A DNA stretch of 64,000 nt from an uncultured Caulobacterales bacterium (GTDB lineage: Bacteria > Pseudomonadota > Alphaproteobacteria > Caulobacterales > Caulobacteraceae). The position numbers and the translations under genes were made by a program. Positions 24,680 to 33,771 of the stretch are shown here, piece after piece. A model generated the notes under the pieces. It was not told where the DNA came from. It did not search any database and saw nothing but the letters and a program-made list of their open reading frames with translations. Numbering within the stretch: the stretch's first letter is position 1; each line of letters begins with the position of its first letter. The DNA lies in NCBI GenBank assembly GCA_903862425.1, contig CAIOYC010000003.1, positions 93,021-157,020 of the forward strand. The letters are read 5' to 3'.

Positions 24680-25746
24680 CTGACCGACCGCAGCAAGGAC
24701 GGCCGATTGTGAGTGCGCAGCCTACGCCAGACGACGTTCGGCCCGTTTCTGAGCTGCCGCGCAGCGGTCCGCCGCCGATTGTCGTAATTGCAGGTTTCGC
24801 GCTTCTGGCCGTCCTTCTGTTTTTCGTCCTCGAAGGGCGTCGGCATGAAGCCGCCCACCCAAAAATGCAGCGCGTCGAAACTAGCGCTCCACTGATCACC
24901 TCGCCGCCGCCCCTGGTAATACCGTCGCCGCCTCCACCCCCCGTGCCGGAGGTGCAAAAGCCGCCGCCGCCCCTGCCGCCACAGATCAAATACATCGAAC
25001 GGCCCGCGCCCCCTGCGCCACCTCCGATCATCCGATACATCGAAAGGCCGGCGCCCGCCGTTCCGCAAGCATCACCCACGAACCTGGGGCGACTGTCGGA
25101 ATCGCCGCTAGTCATCGATCTTGCCGAAGCAGCGGCGGATGGCAAAAGCGCGCCGGCTGAAGAAGCGGCTGCGCGCGCGTCGGTATTGCGCAACCGCTCT
25201 TTCCTGGTTCCTCAAGGCACGCTCGTCACCGCCGTGCTTGAAACGCCCGTCGATACGTCGCGCCCTGGCCCGGTTCGCGCGTTGACCTCCACCGACACGC
25301 GCGGGTTCGATGGAACGCGGGTATTGATCCCACGCGGCAGCCGCTTGGTCGGCGAGACCAAGGCCGACACCCAAGCGGGGCAGCGCCGCGTGCTGATCAC
25401 CTGGAACCGGCTGGTGCGCCCCGACGGTGTGGCGGTTCGGTTGGTTTCTCCCGCATCGGACCCCGTGGGCGGAACGGGCGTCCCGGGGCATGTCGATGAT
25501 CACCTCCTGGCCCGCCTAAGTGGGGTCATTCTCCAATCGGTGTTGACCGTGGGCGTCAATCTCGCATCGAGGCCAAGCAATGGCGGGGTGGTCGTCGCGG
25601 TGCCGAGCCAGGCCCTCTCGGGCGCCGGGCAGACCCTTGTTCCGACCCAGGATCAAAAGCCAACCATCACGGTGAAGGAAGGGACGCCCATCAGCATCTT
25701 CGTGGTGCGCGATCTGGATTTCACTGGGACGCTGCAACGCCAATGA
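24676..25746 (+). CDS. virB10: VirB10/TrbI, T4SS core energy transducer
   Basis: 356 residues from a GTG start overlapping virB9 by 4 bases. The layout is a cytoplasmic N-terminus, one transmembrane helix (about 34-53, PIVVIAGFALLAVLLFFVLEG), a long proline-rich periplasmic arm (PPPPPVPEVQKPPPP and two IKYIERPAP-type repeats), then the TrbI/VirB10 beta-barrel domain (NRSFLVPQGTLVTAVLETPVDT, GFDGTRVLIPRGSRLVGE). It spans both membranes and gates the outer channel. Confidence 0.93.
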   Translation: MTDRPQQGRPIVSAQPTPDDVRPVSELPRSGPPPIVVIAGFALLAVLLFFVLEGRRHEAAHPKMQRVETSAPLITSPPPLVIPSPPPPPVPEVQKPPPPLPPQIKYIERPAPPAPPPIIRYIERPAPAVPQASPTNLGRLSESPLVIDLAEAAADGKSAPAEEAAARASVLRNRSFLVPQGTLVTAVLETPVDTSRPGPVRALTSTDTRGFDGTRVLIPRGSRLVGETKADTQAGQRRVLITWNRLVRPDGVAVRLVSPASDPVGGTGVPGHVDDHLLARLSGVILQSVLTVGVNLASRPSNGGVVVAVPSQALSGAGQTLVPTQDQKPTITVKEGTPISIFVVRDLDFTGTLQRQ

Positions 25747-26702
25747 ACGCGCCGGCGAGTTATCTGGACTTCTATCTTGGGCCGCTGGCGGCCTACCTCG
25801 CGCGACCCGAAGTCACCGACATCTATATCAACAAACCGTGCGAGGTGTGGATCGAGAGCTTGGGCGGCGAGATCGAACGATACGAGGAGCCATCACTGGA
25901 TGAACCGCACCTGTGGCGGTTGGCCCAGCAGATTGCGAGCCATGCCCACCAGGGCATAAGCCGGAAACATCCGCTCCTCAGTGCGTCCCTCGCCGACGGC
26001 TCGCGCGTGCAGGTGGTCGCAGCGCCGGCCACCCGCGCAGGCGTGGCGATAGCGATCCGCCGCCATGCGGCGCAGAAACCATCGCTTCAGAGCTATGCAG
26101 AAACAGGCGCGACCAGTGAGCGGGTCAGCAACGGCCGTGGCGAATTGGAAGCACTCATCGAAGCGCGGGACTATCCGGCCTTCTTGGCCCTCGCCGTGCG
26201 ACAGCGGCTCAACATCGTCATCTCCGGCGGCACCTCGTCCGGCAAAACCACGCTCCTCAACGCCCTCATTGACGAAATTCCCTCCCATGAGCGTCTCGTC
26301 CTGATCGAAGACACGCCCGAGCTTCGACTGTCCCAGCCGAACAGCGTCGGGCTGGTTGCGGTGCGAGACGCGCAGGGGGAAGCTCAAGTCACTGCGGAAG
26401 ACTTACTCCAAGCATCGCTTCGTATGCGGCCGGATCGGATCATCCTCGGCGAGCTGCGCGGGCCAGAAGCGTTCACGTTTCTCCGGGCTATCAATACAGG
26501 ACACCCAGGGTCTCTGACCACGGTGCACGCTGACGATCCTGAGCGAGCTATCGTACAGCTTGCAATGATGACGATTCAGGCGCGCCATGGCTTATCGTTT
26601 AGTGATGCTACAGTTCTCGTCGAACGTATGGTCGATGCAGTGGTCCAAGTTAAACGCGATCGGGAGCGTCGAACAATTTCCAGGATTCGGTTTTGTCCGT
26701 GA
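25743..26702 (+). CDS. virB11: VirB11, T4SS traffic ATPase
   Basis: 319 residues of the PulE/VirB11 hexameric ATPase family. Motifs in order: Walker A ISGGTSSGKTTLLNAL, Asp box LIEDTPELRLSQ, Walker B RIILGELRGPEAF and His box GHPGSLTTVHADDPERA. It drives substrate and pilus-assembly switching with VirB4. It is the last gene of the operon, overlapping virB10 by 4 bases. No virD4 follows: the next 120 bases are non-coding and then the opposite-strand dinB ends. Confidence 0.93.
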   Translation: MNAPASYLDFYLGPLAAYLARPEVTDIYINKPCEVWIESLGGEIERYEEPSLDEPHLWRLAQQIASHAHQGISRKHPLLSASLADGSRVQVVAAPATRAGVAIAIRRHAAQKPSLQSYAETGATSERVSNGRGELEALIEARDYPAFLALAVRQRLNIVISGGTSSGKTTLLNALIDEIPSHERLVLIEDTPELRLSQPNSVGLVAVRDAQGEAQVTAEDLLQASLRMRPDRIILGELRGPEAFTFLRAINTGHPGSLTTVHADDPERAIVQLAMMTIQARHGLSFSDATVLVERMVDAVVQVKRDRERRTISRIRFCP

Positions 26703-26821
26703 CGTAGCTCATTCCGATCAGTGCTAGCGTTTCAATTTATCGAACCTCAATGGAAAATCCCATCCACCAAAGATATTTCTGCGTACGTAGGATCGTGTGC
26801 AGAAAGCTTTCAATCGATCAG

Positions 26822-27868
26822 CTAATCCACTTGCGATAAGCTTGATAGCGATACTCCAACAAGTCTTACTCCCTGATGCGGTGGAAAAACGCACTGGAGC
26901 AAATCTGAGGCGGTTGAGCGAAGTACGGCTTGGCTCTGCAACGGAGCGGGATAGCTCTTCCGCTTGGTTAATTGGCTAAAGTCGGCCCATTTGATTTTAA
27001 CCGTCACGGTACGGCCTCTCGCTCCTGCCTTCTCGCACCACGCCCAAACCTCATCCGCCATCGCCATAACAGCAGCTTCGATCTGCGCCGGATCCGTGAG
27101 ATCGGTCTCGAAGGTCGTCTCAGAACCCGATGATTTTCGCTCTCGATGGGGATTGACCGATCGATGATCAATGCCGCGCGAAATATTGAAATACCATTCC
27201 GCTGAACTGCCAAAGTGCTCCTTCAATCGCTCAACAGTCCAGGTTCTAAGGTCTGCGCCTGTGTGAATTCCCAGACGATACATCTTATCGGCGGTAACCG
27301 GCCCCACGCCGTGAAATTTGGCGACCGGCAGCGCTTCTACGAAAGCAGGCCCGTCCGCTGGCAGGATCGCAAATTGACCGTTCGGCTTGCGCTGGCTTGA
27401 CGCCAGCTTTGCCAGAAACTTGTTGTAGGAGATGCCCGCAGATGCGGTCAGGCCAGTTTCTTCTAGGATGCGTGCCCTGATCGCTCTGGCGGTGAGCCAA
27501 GCTGTATTCAAGCCTTGCCGGTTGGCGGTGACATCGAGATAGGCTTCGTCCAGGGCGAGCGGCTCTATCAGGTCGGTGTACTCGGCGAAGATGGAGTGTA
27601 TTTGCGCCGATACATCCCGGTACACCTCAAACCGAGGCGGGACAAAGATCAGCTCTGCGCACTGCCTCATTGCGGTGACGGACGGCATCGCCGACCTGAC
27701 GCCAAACCGCCTAGCTTCGTAGCTGGCTGCCGCGACAACACCACGCTTAGCAGCACCGCCTACTGCTACCGGCCTGCCTCTAAGGCTTGGATCGTCACGC
27801 TGCTCTACCGAGGCGTAGAACGCGTCCATATCCACATGGACGATCTTCCTGACTGGCTCGCCGTTCAT
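26822..27868 (-). CDS. dinB: DNA polymerase IV (Y-family translesion polymerase)
   Basis: 348 residues, typical DinB length. Y-family motifs are intact: VHVDMDAFYASVE (catalytic Asp), PVAVGG, ASYEARRFGVRSAMP, the catalytic LALDEAYLDVT, SAGISYNKFLAKLAS, and the HhH element VGPVTADKMYRLGI. The little-finger domain follows. No clear beta-clamp motif such as QLxLF is seen at the extreme C-terminus (VSLSSLSQVD), although an internal one could exist. It is carried in the accessory segment between the T4SS and the integrase, so it may be an extra, element-borne copy. Confidence 0.92.
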   Translation of the reverse strand: MNGEPVRKIVHVDMDAFYASVEQRDDPSLRGRPVAVGGAAKRGVVAAASYEARRFGVRSAMPSVTAMRQCAELIFVPPRFEVYRDVSAQIHSIFAEYTDLIEPLALDEAYLDVTANRQGLNTAWLTARAIRARILEETGLTASAGISYNKFLAKLASSQRKPNGQFAILPADGPAFVEALPVAKFHGVGPVTADKMYRLGIHTGADLRTWTVERLKEHFGSSAEWYFNISRGIDHRSVNPHRERKSSGSETTFETDLTDPAQIEAAVMAMADEVWAWCEKAGARGRTVTVKIKWADFSQLTKRKSYPAPLQSQAVLRSTASDLLQCVFPPHQGVRLVGVSLSSLSQVD

Positions 27869-27922
27869 CTTCGCCAGAATATCAGATGGAGAATGAAAGG
27901 TGAACGGATGTGACCTTGCCGC

Positions 27923-28603
27923 CTAGGCGAACGGCGCACGTGACCGCCAGGTGAACAGACTTCTGCGGTCTAAACGCCTCTCAGAGCGCTCTACAAGGGA
28001 TCTAGCCGTCTGTATGAGCTTGGTTGATCGACTCTGCTGAGCGAGCAAGCGCGCTATGTCAGCGAGGCACTCAAAGTCTTCTCCGTAGGTCGGACGCGCA
28101 GCGGCACCCTCAGGAAAACCAATGTCGATAAACAGGGGCCTGCGGTTTATGACAACGATATTGTTTCCACCAGCGAAGTCGCCGAGCGCCCACCCGACAT
28201 TGTGAACCCTAGACACTCGATCCAGTAGGCTCTCGAACATGTCTATTGCCCGATTCTCGGACCATCGCTGGCGAAGCATGTCTTCCAGCGATCGGCCAAT
28301 CCGACGCTCGACAACGAAATAGGCGAGCGGGACGCCCCGGTCTGTGGAGCCGACGCCGCCCACTATCGGCGCAGGGCAGATGTCTATCGCTGAAAGGGCG
28401 CCAAAGACCTCCGCCACATGGCGCAATCGGCCGATCCAGTAGCCCTCGGCCGGGTAAGCTTTGAGTACCCGCCGGACGCCGAGAAACTCATCCACGACAT
28501 CTGCCGAGACGCCCTCGACACCCCATCCCAAAATTGACCTGACACGAAAGCCGCCCACGCGATCCCCACGAGCAAGATCGACCGGAGGTCCATCATCGGC
28601 CAT
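27923..28603 (-). CDS. Divergent protein-kinase-like protein
   Basis: 226 residues, shorter than a normal kinase domain. Recognisable elements: a glycine-rich loop (SILGWGVEGVSADV, about 23-36), a strand with the ATP-binding Lys (RRVLKAY, Lys48), a catalytic-loop-like segment from His134 to Asn147 (HNVGWALGDFAGGNN, with Asp142 and Asn147 in the D-x4-N spacing) and a metal-binding DIG (Asp160) in place of DFG. Essential residues are therefore present, yet the C-lobe is very small. It may phosphorylate proteins or small molecules, or be a regulatory relic. It stands alone between dinB and a DUF3768 gene. Confidence 0.6.
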   Translation of the reverse strand: MADDGPPVDLARGDRVGGFRVRSILGWGVEGVSADVVDEFLGVRRVLKAYPAEGYWIGRLRHVAEVFGALSAIDICPAPIVGGVGSTDRGVPLAYFVVERRIGRSLEDMLRQRWSENRAIDMFESLLDRVSRVHNVGWALGDFAGGNNIVVINRRPLFIDIGFPEGAAARPTYGEDFECLADIARLLAQQSRSTKLIQTARSLVERSERRLDRRSLFTWRSRAPFA

Positions 28604-28717
28604 TTGGCAAACCCCGCTTAGTCAGAGGTTCGTTCGACGGGGTCGTCGCACCTAGCAAAAAGCAGCCTGATCGCCGCGCCTTTTGAAACGTCAAGCGTCG
28701 AGAATTACTCGCCATGC

Positions 28718-29050
28718 TCAGTACTCCTCAGCCAGCATGATCGTGAGGACACGGCAGCATGCGGCTTCGTCAGCCGGGTCTACAGCGGCCGACAATAGGT
28801 CTGGGCTGAGGTAGTCGATCTTCCAGAACAGCAAGGAATCGAAGACGGTGACTGCGCCGAAATCATGCTCGCCATACGGATCGTTGTCGGCTGTGAAGGT
28901 GAGCGGTCCAGCAATTTTGTCTAAAGCCGAGGCTACGAATAAAAGTCCGCGAGCGTGGACGCCGTTGGTCGCGACTATGCGGCCTCCGACATGACGTTGG
29001 CGCAAGGCGTCGTTCAGCGCCCGGATGAGCGCCGGATTGTAGTTTTGCAT
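28718..29050 (-). CDS. DUF3768 family protein
   Basis: 110 residues from the internal ATG at 29050 (MQNYNPALIRALNDALRQ). An upstream in-frame ATG at 29083 would add 11 residues not expected in the family. The core matches DUF3768 proteins: ALNDALRQ, TFTADNDPYGEHDFGAVTV, FWKIDYLSPDL, and the ending VLTIMLAEEY. The function of this family is unknown. Members are commonly found on plasmids and integrative elements of alphaproteobacteria, which fits the context. Confidence 0.85.
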   Translation of the reverse strand: MQNYNPALIRALNDALRQRHVGGRIVATNGVHARGLLFVASALDKIAGPLTFTADNDPYGEHDFGAVTVFDSLLFWKIDYLSPDLLSAAVDPADEAACCRVLTIMLAEEY

Positions 29051-29273
29051 TTTGGGAGCCCCATATGAGGCCAGTGGTCGCAAGATGCGGGGCTACGGCA
29101 GCTACCGAGAGAGGTAGGCGGCGACCACCGGCGAGCTAATTTTCGTGCTGTGGCCCCAGCGAGCTGGTCGATGACGCGCTCAGCTAATTATAGCATATCG
29201 ACAGAATATTGCAATAAATCAATCACTTAGTATAAATATTAACTTCATGGCGTTGGTAGAACCAATGGGTTGA

Positions 29274-30275
29274 TCAGCCTTTCAGGAGAGATTTTAGATA
29301 CTGGCTATCATCTGCATTCGCCCAAACTAGGCCCGTCAACGTCATCGTATCCGGATCTTCCCCTTCAATCTGGCCAACGATGAAGCGGCCATCTGGTGCG
29401 ATGAACGCCAATTTGCAGGGGTTAAGGCCTGTACCGGCACAGCTGACCACTTCTGGGAAGCGACGACATATATCCTGCATGGTGTCGCAAGGATCTTTCT
29501 CGCCGCCTCGTTCGTAGCTCAGTGCCTTCCATCCCATTGCCAAGATCAATGGCCGAGCCGAACTGTACGGTTGAGGGACTTTGATGGTGGGAAAAGCGCT
29601 GGGCGTCGCCGACGTGGGCGCATCAGCCGCTGGCGCTGCGGGCGCCAGCTTCCCGATCTCGTCGCTGGCGTCCGCTCCTCCGCTCGCCTCACCTTCCGCA
29701 AACAGCTTCAGGCTACTGACGAAGTGCAAGGCGCGCTGCGCCTGCTTGGAGACAGACTGAGTGTACACAAAAGTGGTGCCGTCGGCGGACGGCTGCCTTG
29801 TGTATTGGATTGGAAACGTGGCGTGTGAACCGTCGAACTCCGGCATCACCTCTTCAAGTTCGCCGGGGCTAGAGGCTAACGCCAAGTGCAGAAGTAATCC
29901 GGCTTTTCCGCTTTGGATCCGGTCGAAAATCCGCTGCTGCTGCGGATCAAGCGTAAGATCGAGATTGGCGGCGCAATCGACAACCTTCGTGTCCTTGTTC
30001 ACGCTCAGGAGCCTGGAAAGGCTGATTTTCAGACTGCCTGAGCGCCAGAGCTCCGTGAAAGCGCCCCGAACGTCCTTTGCCTCGAAGCTTTGGTAGCCCC
30101 CTTTGATGCCGTCCTGGGTTAACGCGTTCTGTATTGTCGAGAGCGTTTCTGGGGCGGTGCAGGCTGCGGCCGGTGTCGGCAGCAGGCGATCACAACTTCC
30201 TAGAATCATTAGTGCGCTCGACGCGGCCAAGACGATGGCGAGTCGGAATCCCGCGTAGTCCTCAAGAAGTGGCAT
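29274..30275 (-). CDS. Putative lipoprotein of unknown function
   Basis: 333 residues with a signal sequence (LAIVLAASSALMILGSC) whose LGSC end is an acceptable lipobox, so Cys28 may be lipidated. The mature protein has a 150-residue domain (ETLSTIQNALTQDGIKGGYQ...NLDLTLDPQQQ), an Ala/Pro-rich linker (GKLAPAAPAADAPTSATPSA) and a C-terminal Cys-containing domain (DPCDTMQDICRRFPEVVSCAGTGLNPC) likely stabilised by disulfides. I do not recognise the family. Its ATG abuts the divergent XRE regulator gene, and the spacer must hold both promoters. Confidence 0.6.
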   Translation of the reverse strand: MPLLEDYAGFRLAIVLAASSALMILGSCDRLLPTPAAACTAPETLSTIQNALTQDGIKGGYQSFEAKDVRGAFTELWRSGSLKISLSRLLSVNKDTKVVDCAANLDLTLDPQQQRIFDRIQSGKAGLLLHLALASSPGELEEVMPEFDGSHATFPIQYTRQPSADGTTFVYTQSVSKQAQRALHFVSSLKLFAEGEASGGADASDEIGKLAPAAPAADAPTSATPSAFPTIKVPQPYSSARPLILAMGWKALSYERGGEKDPCDTMQDICRRFPEVVSCAGTGLNPCKLAFIAPDGRFIVGQIEGEDPDTMTLTGLVWANADDSQYLKSLLKG

Positions 30276-30362
30276 TTGGCCTCGACCGTTGCTGATGGTG
30301 CCAACTTAGCACCACTCGGTGTAGCCTTCTACGGCTCCGGCTCAGGTTCAGCCGGGTTTCTG

Positions 30363-30608
30363 ATGACGGGTCTGCACACCGAGGCCTACCGCAGGTTTGC
30401 TAGCGCGCTCACCGCGTCACGGCAGGCGGCAGGGCTGTCCCAGCGGGAGTTGGCCAGCAAGCTGAACGTCAATCATACTTATGTCGTTAAGTACGAAGGG
30501 GGGCGCCAGCGTCTGGATGTCGTGGAGTTTTTGCGCGTTTGCCAGGCAATAGGTTGCGACCCTAAGGCCGTCATCAATGACGTGCTTCTTGGCAGCGACC
30601 TGTCCTAA
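30363..30608 (+). CDS. XRE-family helix-turn-helix regulator, short
   Basis: 81 residues from ATG 30363 (MTGLHTEAYRRF). An upstream in-frame ATG at 30276 gives a Gly/Ser-rich extension that looks non-native. A single Cro/C1 HTH domain fills it: ALTASRQAAGLSQRELASKLNVNHTYVVKYEGGRQRLDVVEFLRVCQAIGCDP. It is divergent from the lipoprotein gene and close to the integrase, a usual position for an element regulator. Confidence 0.8.
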   Translation: MTGLHTEAYRRFASALTASRQAAGLSQRELASKLNVNHTYVVKYEGGRQRLDVVEFLRVCQAIGCDPKAVINDVLLGSDLS

Positions 30609-30808
30609 CTCGCCGCTGAGCCATCGTAGAATTGGCAGAGTCATAAGAGGTTCGAGCGGCGTTCTTATGCCGCGATAGAGCTGGGCTAGGCAGGGTTCTT
30701 GGACCTTTGAGCAGCGATCGTGCGTTGCCGTCTCAGTCCCGGCCCACGGCCACGTCCAAAGGTTTGACGACTGCATAGTTGGACGGCCGCGCCAGCGCTT
30801 AGGTGGCT

Positions 30809-32083
30809 TCAGTGCGACTTGGGCTCAGCGGTTTGATCATTGCTCATAGCCGTCGGGCCAACATCACAATACGTCGCCCAATCGCTCATGAGCTTCCGCC
30901 GTTTTTCTAAGGCGTCACCGCGTCGATAGGCCTGTTCAGCGGCGTTGCCGACGGTGTGAGCGAGAGCGGCTTCAATGACCTCTCTAGGGTGGTCGGTGGT
31001 CTCACCGGCCCAGTCTCGAAAGGTCGAGCGAAAGCCATGAACGGTCCACTCCCCACTGCCCATCCGGCGCAACAGCATGTCCATGGCCATGTTGGAAAGC
31101 GGCCCGGAGAAGTCGTTTCCAGGAAAAATGAAGCTCTGAGCAGCGTCTTTAAAAAAAACAGCGTTCTGCTCCACCGACCCGTCGGAGGCGGACTTTGAAG
31201 CGTCTGGACGGACCTTTCTCAGGACTTCCATTGCAGCTGGGCTAAGCGGCACGCGATGCTCTTTGCGAGCCTTCATTCGAGCGCCAGGGATCGTCCAAGT
31301 CCGTTGGTTGAGGTCGATTTCCTGCCACGTCGCGCCGATGATCTCGCCCGTGCGCCCTGCCGTTAGGATGGTGAACTCCAAAGCCCGAGCCGCTATCGCC
31401 GATCGCGCTCGTAGCTTCGCCATGAAGGCGGTGATGTCTGCAAACGGCATTGCGGGGTGATGGCCCCTCGCCAACTTGTTCCGTTTAGGGAGCAGGACTG
31501 AAAGGTGCCCTCGCCAGCGCGCTGGGTTTTCACCAGTTCGCGAGCCTTCTGCCTTCGCCGCATCCAACACCCGCTCGATCCGTCCGCGTGTACGGGATGC
31601 CGACTCCGGCGTCTTGGTCCAGAGGGGCTGCAGAACCTCCAGCACGTCAGCGGTTGTGATCTGGTCGACAGGCTTGTTAGTCAAATCCGCCGCGTGGACG
31701 GTCAACGAACGTGTCCACTGACCATGATGCTTGTCGTTGGTCAGCTCCCCCTCAAGCGTACGGAGAACGCGCTTGGCGACCTGGCCAAAGGTGACAGGCG
31801 CTGGAGCCATTCTTGTAGCTCGCCTGCTCTCCATGGGGTTGACGCCGGAATAGACGAGTTTCCGGGCGGAAAGAGCCGCATCACGTGCTTCGGCGAGCGA
31901 CACGATGCTAACCTTGCCGAGGCCCATCTCACGACGCCTCCGGTCCCATTGGTAGACGAAGACCCAACGCTTTAGCTCAGGGGTCTCGACATGCAGATAG
32001 AGGCCGCCGCCATCCGCGTGTCGGCCCGGCTTGGCGATCGAAGCGACCGTCCGTGTTGAAAGACGATTGGTAGGTCTAGCCAC
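30809..32083 (-). CDS. P4-type tyrosine integrase
   Basis: 424 residues from a GTG start at 32083. The N-terminal DUF4102 arm-binding domain (KPGRHADGGGLYLHVETPELKRWVFVYQWDRRRREMGLG) and the SAM-like core-binding domain are followed by the catalytic domain with its residues in place: Arg in ILTAGRTGEII, His-x-x-Arg in VHGFRSTFRDW, ALAHTVGN, and the Tyr nucleophile in AEQAYRRGDALEKRR. It would integrate and excise a genomic island or prophage-like element. It marks a likely boundary between accessory DNA and the core genes to its right. No tRNA target is visible next to it. Confidence 0.92.
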   Translation of the reverse strand: MARPTNRLSTRTVASIAKPGRHADGGGLYLHVETPELKRWVFVYQWDRRRREMGLGKVSIVSLAEARDAALSARKLVYSGVNPMESRRATRMAPAPVTFGQVAKRVLRTLEGELTNDKHHGQWTRSLTVHAADLTNKPVDQITTADVLEVLQPLWTKTPESASRTRGRIERVLDAAKAEGSRTGENPARWRGHLSVLLPKRNKLARGHHPAMPFADITAFMAKLRARSAIAARALEFTILTAGRTGEIIGATWQEIDLNQRTWTIPGARMKARKEHRVPLSPAAMEVLRKVRPDASKSASDGSVEQNAVFFKDAAQSFIFPGNDFSGPLSNMAMDMLLRRMGSGEWTVHGFRSTFRDWAGETTDHPREVIEAALAHTVGNAAEQAYRRGDALEKRRKLMSDWATYCDVGPTAMSNDQTAEPKSH

Positions 32084-32400
32084 ACCTCGACAATACAGCT
32101 TACCCCGATGAAAGCATCATCAATCGCGTCATAAATTTGACGGCGGCTCTACGCGTTGGTGAGCGATTGACGCCGAACATCGCCAACTTCGAGCTATTGA
32201 CTTATTTAAGTAATTTTTAGCTCAACGAACTTCGACGGCCGGTAGTTAGACGGTCTCTCTCACCGCCACGTGCTGACCGATTAAGACGCCCCTGCGACCC
32301 GGCCAGCGATGAAGTCTCGACTTCGTCTCTGATCAGCTACCGATGGCCGACGGTTTGGAATCTTTACGGCGATCAACAACTGCAATCGCATTCTCGTAGA
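32084..32400. other. Spacer upstream of the integrase; possible att region
   Basis: 317 bases between the GTG of the integrase and the convergent end of the histidine-kinase gene's neighbour on the same strand. It contains an AT-rich patch (about 32196-32226, TTATTTAAGTAATTTTTAG) and no gene. If the integrase recombines next to its own gene, the attachment site could be here, but I see no tRNA or duplicated core sequence. Confidence 0.3.
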
Positions 32401-33771
32401 TCAAAAATGCACGCCTCGCAGAGCGGGGAAGGCAACCGAGGCTCGAAGCCCGCCCATCGGCATATTCTCTAAAGCCAAATTTGCCCCGGCGCTGTCGGCG
32501 AGGGCTTTTACGATTGATAGGCCAAGCCCTACACCGCCTGTGGACCGTGCGCGGGAAGCATCCAGCCGTTCGAAGGGCCGCAGCACCCTGTCCAAGGCCT
32601 CTGGCGGAATGCCCGGACCATCGTCGTCGACAACGAGGAAGGTGAAGTCGCCGTGCGATTCGACACGAACATGCGCCCGCTCACCATAGCGCAGCGCGTT
32701 ATCGACGAGGTTGGCAAGCATGCGACGAAGCGACAATGGCGGACAGGACGCTTTAGCCGCACACCGCTCGCCCTCCAGCGTAACGGGTTGTCCGATTTCT
32801 TGCCGGACCCGGACAAATCGTTCTGCCTCTTCGAAAAGATCGACTGTGACCATGGCCGAAGGGGCGTCGGCGGCCTGCTGCGAGAACAGGAGAATGTCGT
32901 CCAGGATTTGAGACATCTCCTCGATGTCGGTTTCCGCCCTCTGCCGCTGATCCGCGTCTGCGATGAAATCTGCGCGAAGTCGCATTCTCGTCAGGTAGGT
33001 GCGTAGATCGTGGGCGATCGCCCCGAAAACCCGTGTGCGCTCTTCAACCAAGGCGCGGATGCGTTTCTGCATCTCGTTGAACGCACCCGACAAGTCGCGA
33101 AGTTCGCGCGGGCCTGTAATGGGGAGCGGTGGGGACGCGCCGTCGAGGGAGAACGCCCGCACCGCATGGGCAAGCCGGTTCACGGGGTGGGCCGTCTGCC
33201 GGACCGCCAAGGCCAGGACGGCAAGCAGGGCCAGCGAAGCGAGGGCCACCCCCGCAGCGAGCCGCGCCAGATAGCTTCGGACAAGGACGGGCGGCCGACG
33301 TTCCACCACCAACACCTCTCCAGTCCGCATCCGGATCGACATCTGAATGCTGGGTTCGCTTGGAACCGGATCGAGCGAGAAGAATGACGGCAGCAGGCGA
33401 TGCTGCACGTCCACCCGGAACGGCCGGTCCTGCAGAGCCTCGCTGTAGCGTTGAAACAAGGCCTCCAATTGGGCTGAACGGATCAGGCCAGGCGGTACGG
33501 GCGGAAATTCGTCGGCAACCCGGACGGTGACGACGCTGGTCGTCAAGGCCTTCAAAATCAGAGGACGCGCCTGTGGAGGCGACGCCTCCAGCGCCTCTAC
33601 AATGGCGACAGTCTCTTCCGGGACGGGCAGATAAAATAAGCCCCCGCCGGGTTCCCCTGGGTGTGGCCAGATCAGCAGGATCGCGAGCCCTAGCGCTATC
33701 GCTACGGCGCCAATAATGATCAGCGCTCCGATGCGGGCGGCCTGGCTGGTGATGGCCGGGAGCGATATCAC
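32401..33771 (-). CDS. EnvZ-like sensor histidine kinase
   Basis: 456 residues from a GTG start overlapping the regulator's stop by 4 bases. Two transmembrane segments (IGALIIIGAVAIALGLAILLIW; LAAGVALASLALLAVLALAV) flank a periplasmic domain of about 130 residues. A HAMP linker follows (PVNRLAHAVRAFSLDG...ELRDLSGAFNEMQKRI), then the HisKA box (FGAIAHDLRTYLTRMRLRADF) and HATPase motifs (NLVDNALRYG, DDDGPGIP, GVGLGLSIVKAL). It should autophosphorylate in response to an envelope signal and pass phosphate to the adjacent OmpR-like regulator. Confidence 0.92.
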   Translation of the reverse strand: MISLPAITSQAARIGALIIIGAVAIALGLAILLIWPHPGEPGGGLFYLPVPEETVAIVEALEASPPQARPLILKALTTSVVTVRVADEFPPVPPGLIRSAQLEALFQRYSEALQDRPFRVDVQHRLLPSFFSLDPVPSEPSIQMSIRMRTGEVLVVERRPPVLVRSYLARLAAGVALASLALLAVLALAVRQTAHPVNRLAHAVRAFSLDGASPPLPITGPRELRDLSGAFNEMQKRIRALVEERTRVFGAIAHDLRTYLTRMRLRADFIADADQRQRAETDIEEMSQILDDILLFSQQAADAPSAMVTVDLFEEAERFVRVRQEIGQPVTLEGERCAAKASCPPLSLRRMLANLVDNALRYGERAHVRVESHGDFTFLVVDDDGPGIPPEALDRVLRPFERLDASRARSTGGVGLGLSIVKALADSAGANLALENMPMGGLRASVAFPALRGVHF

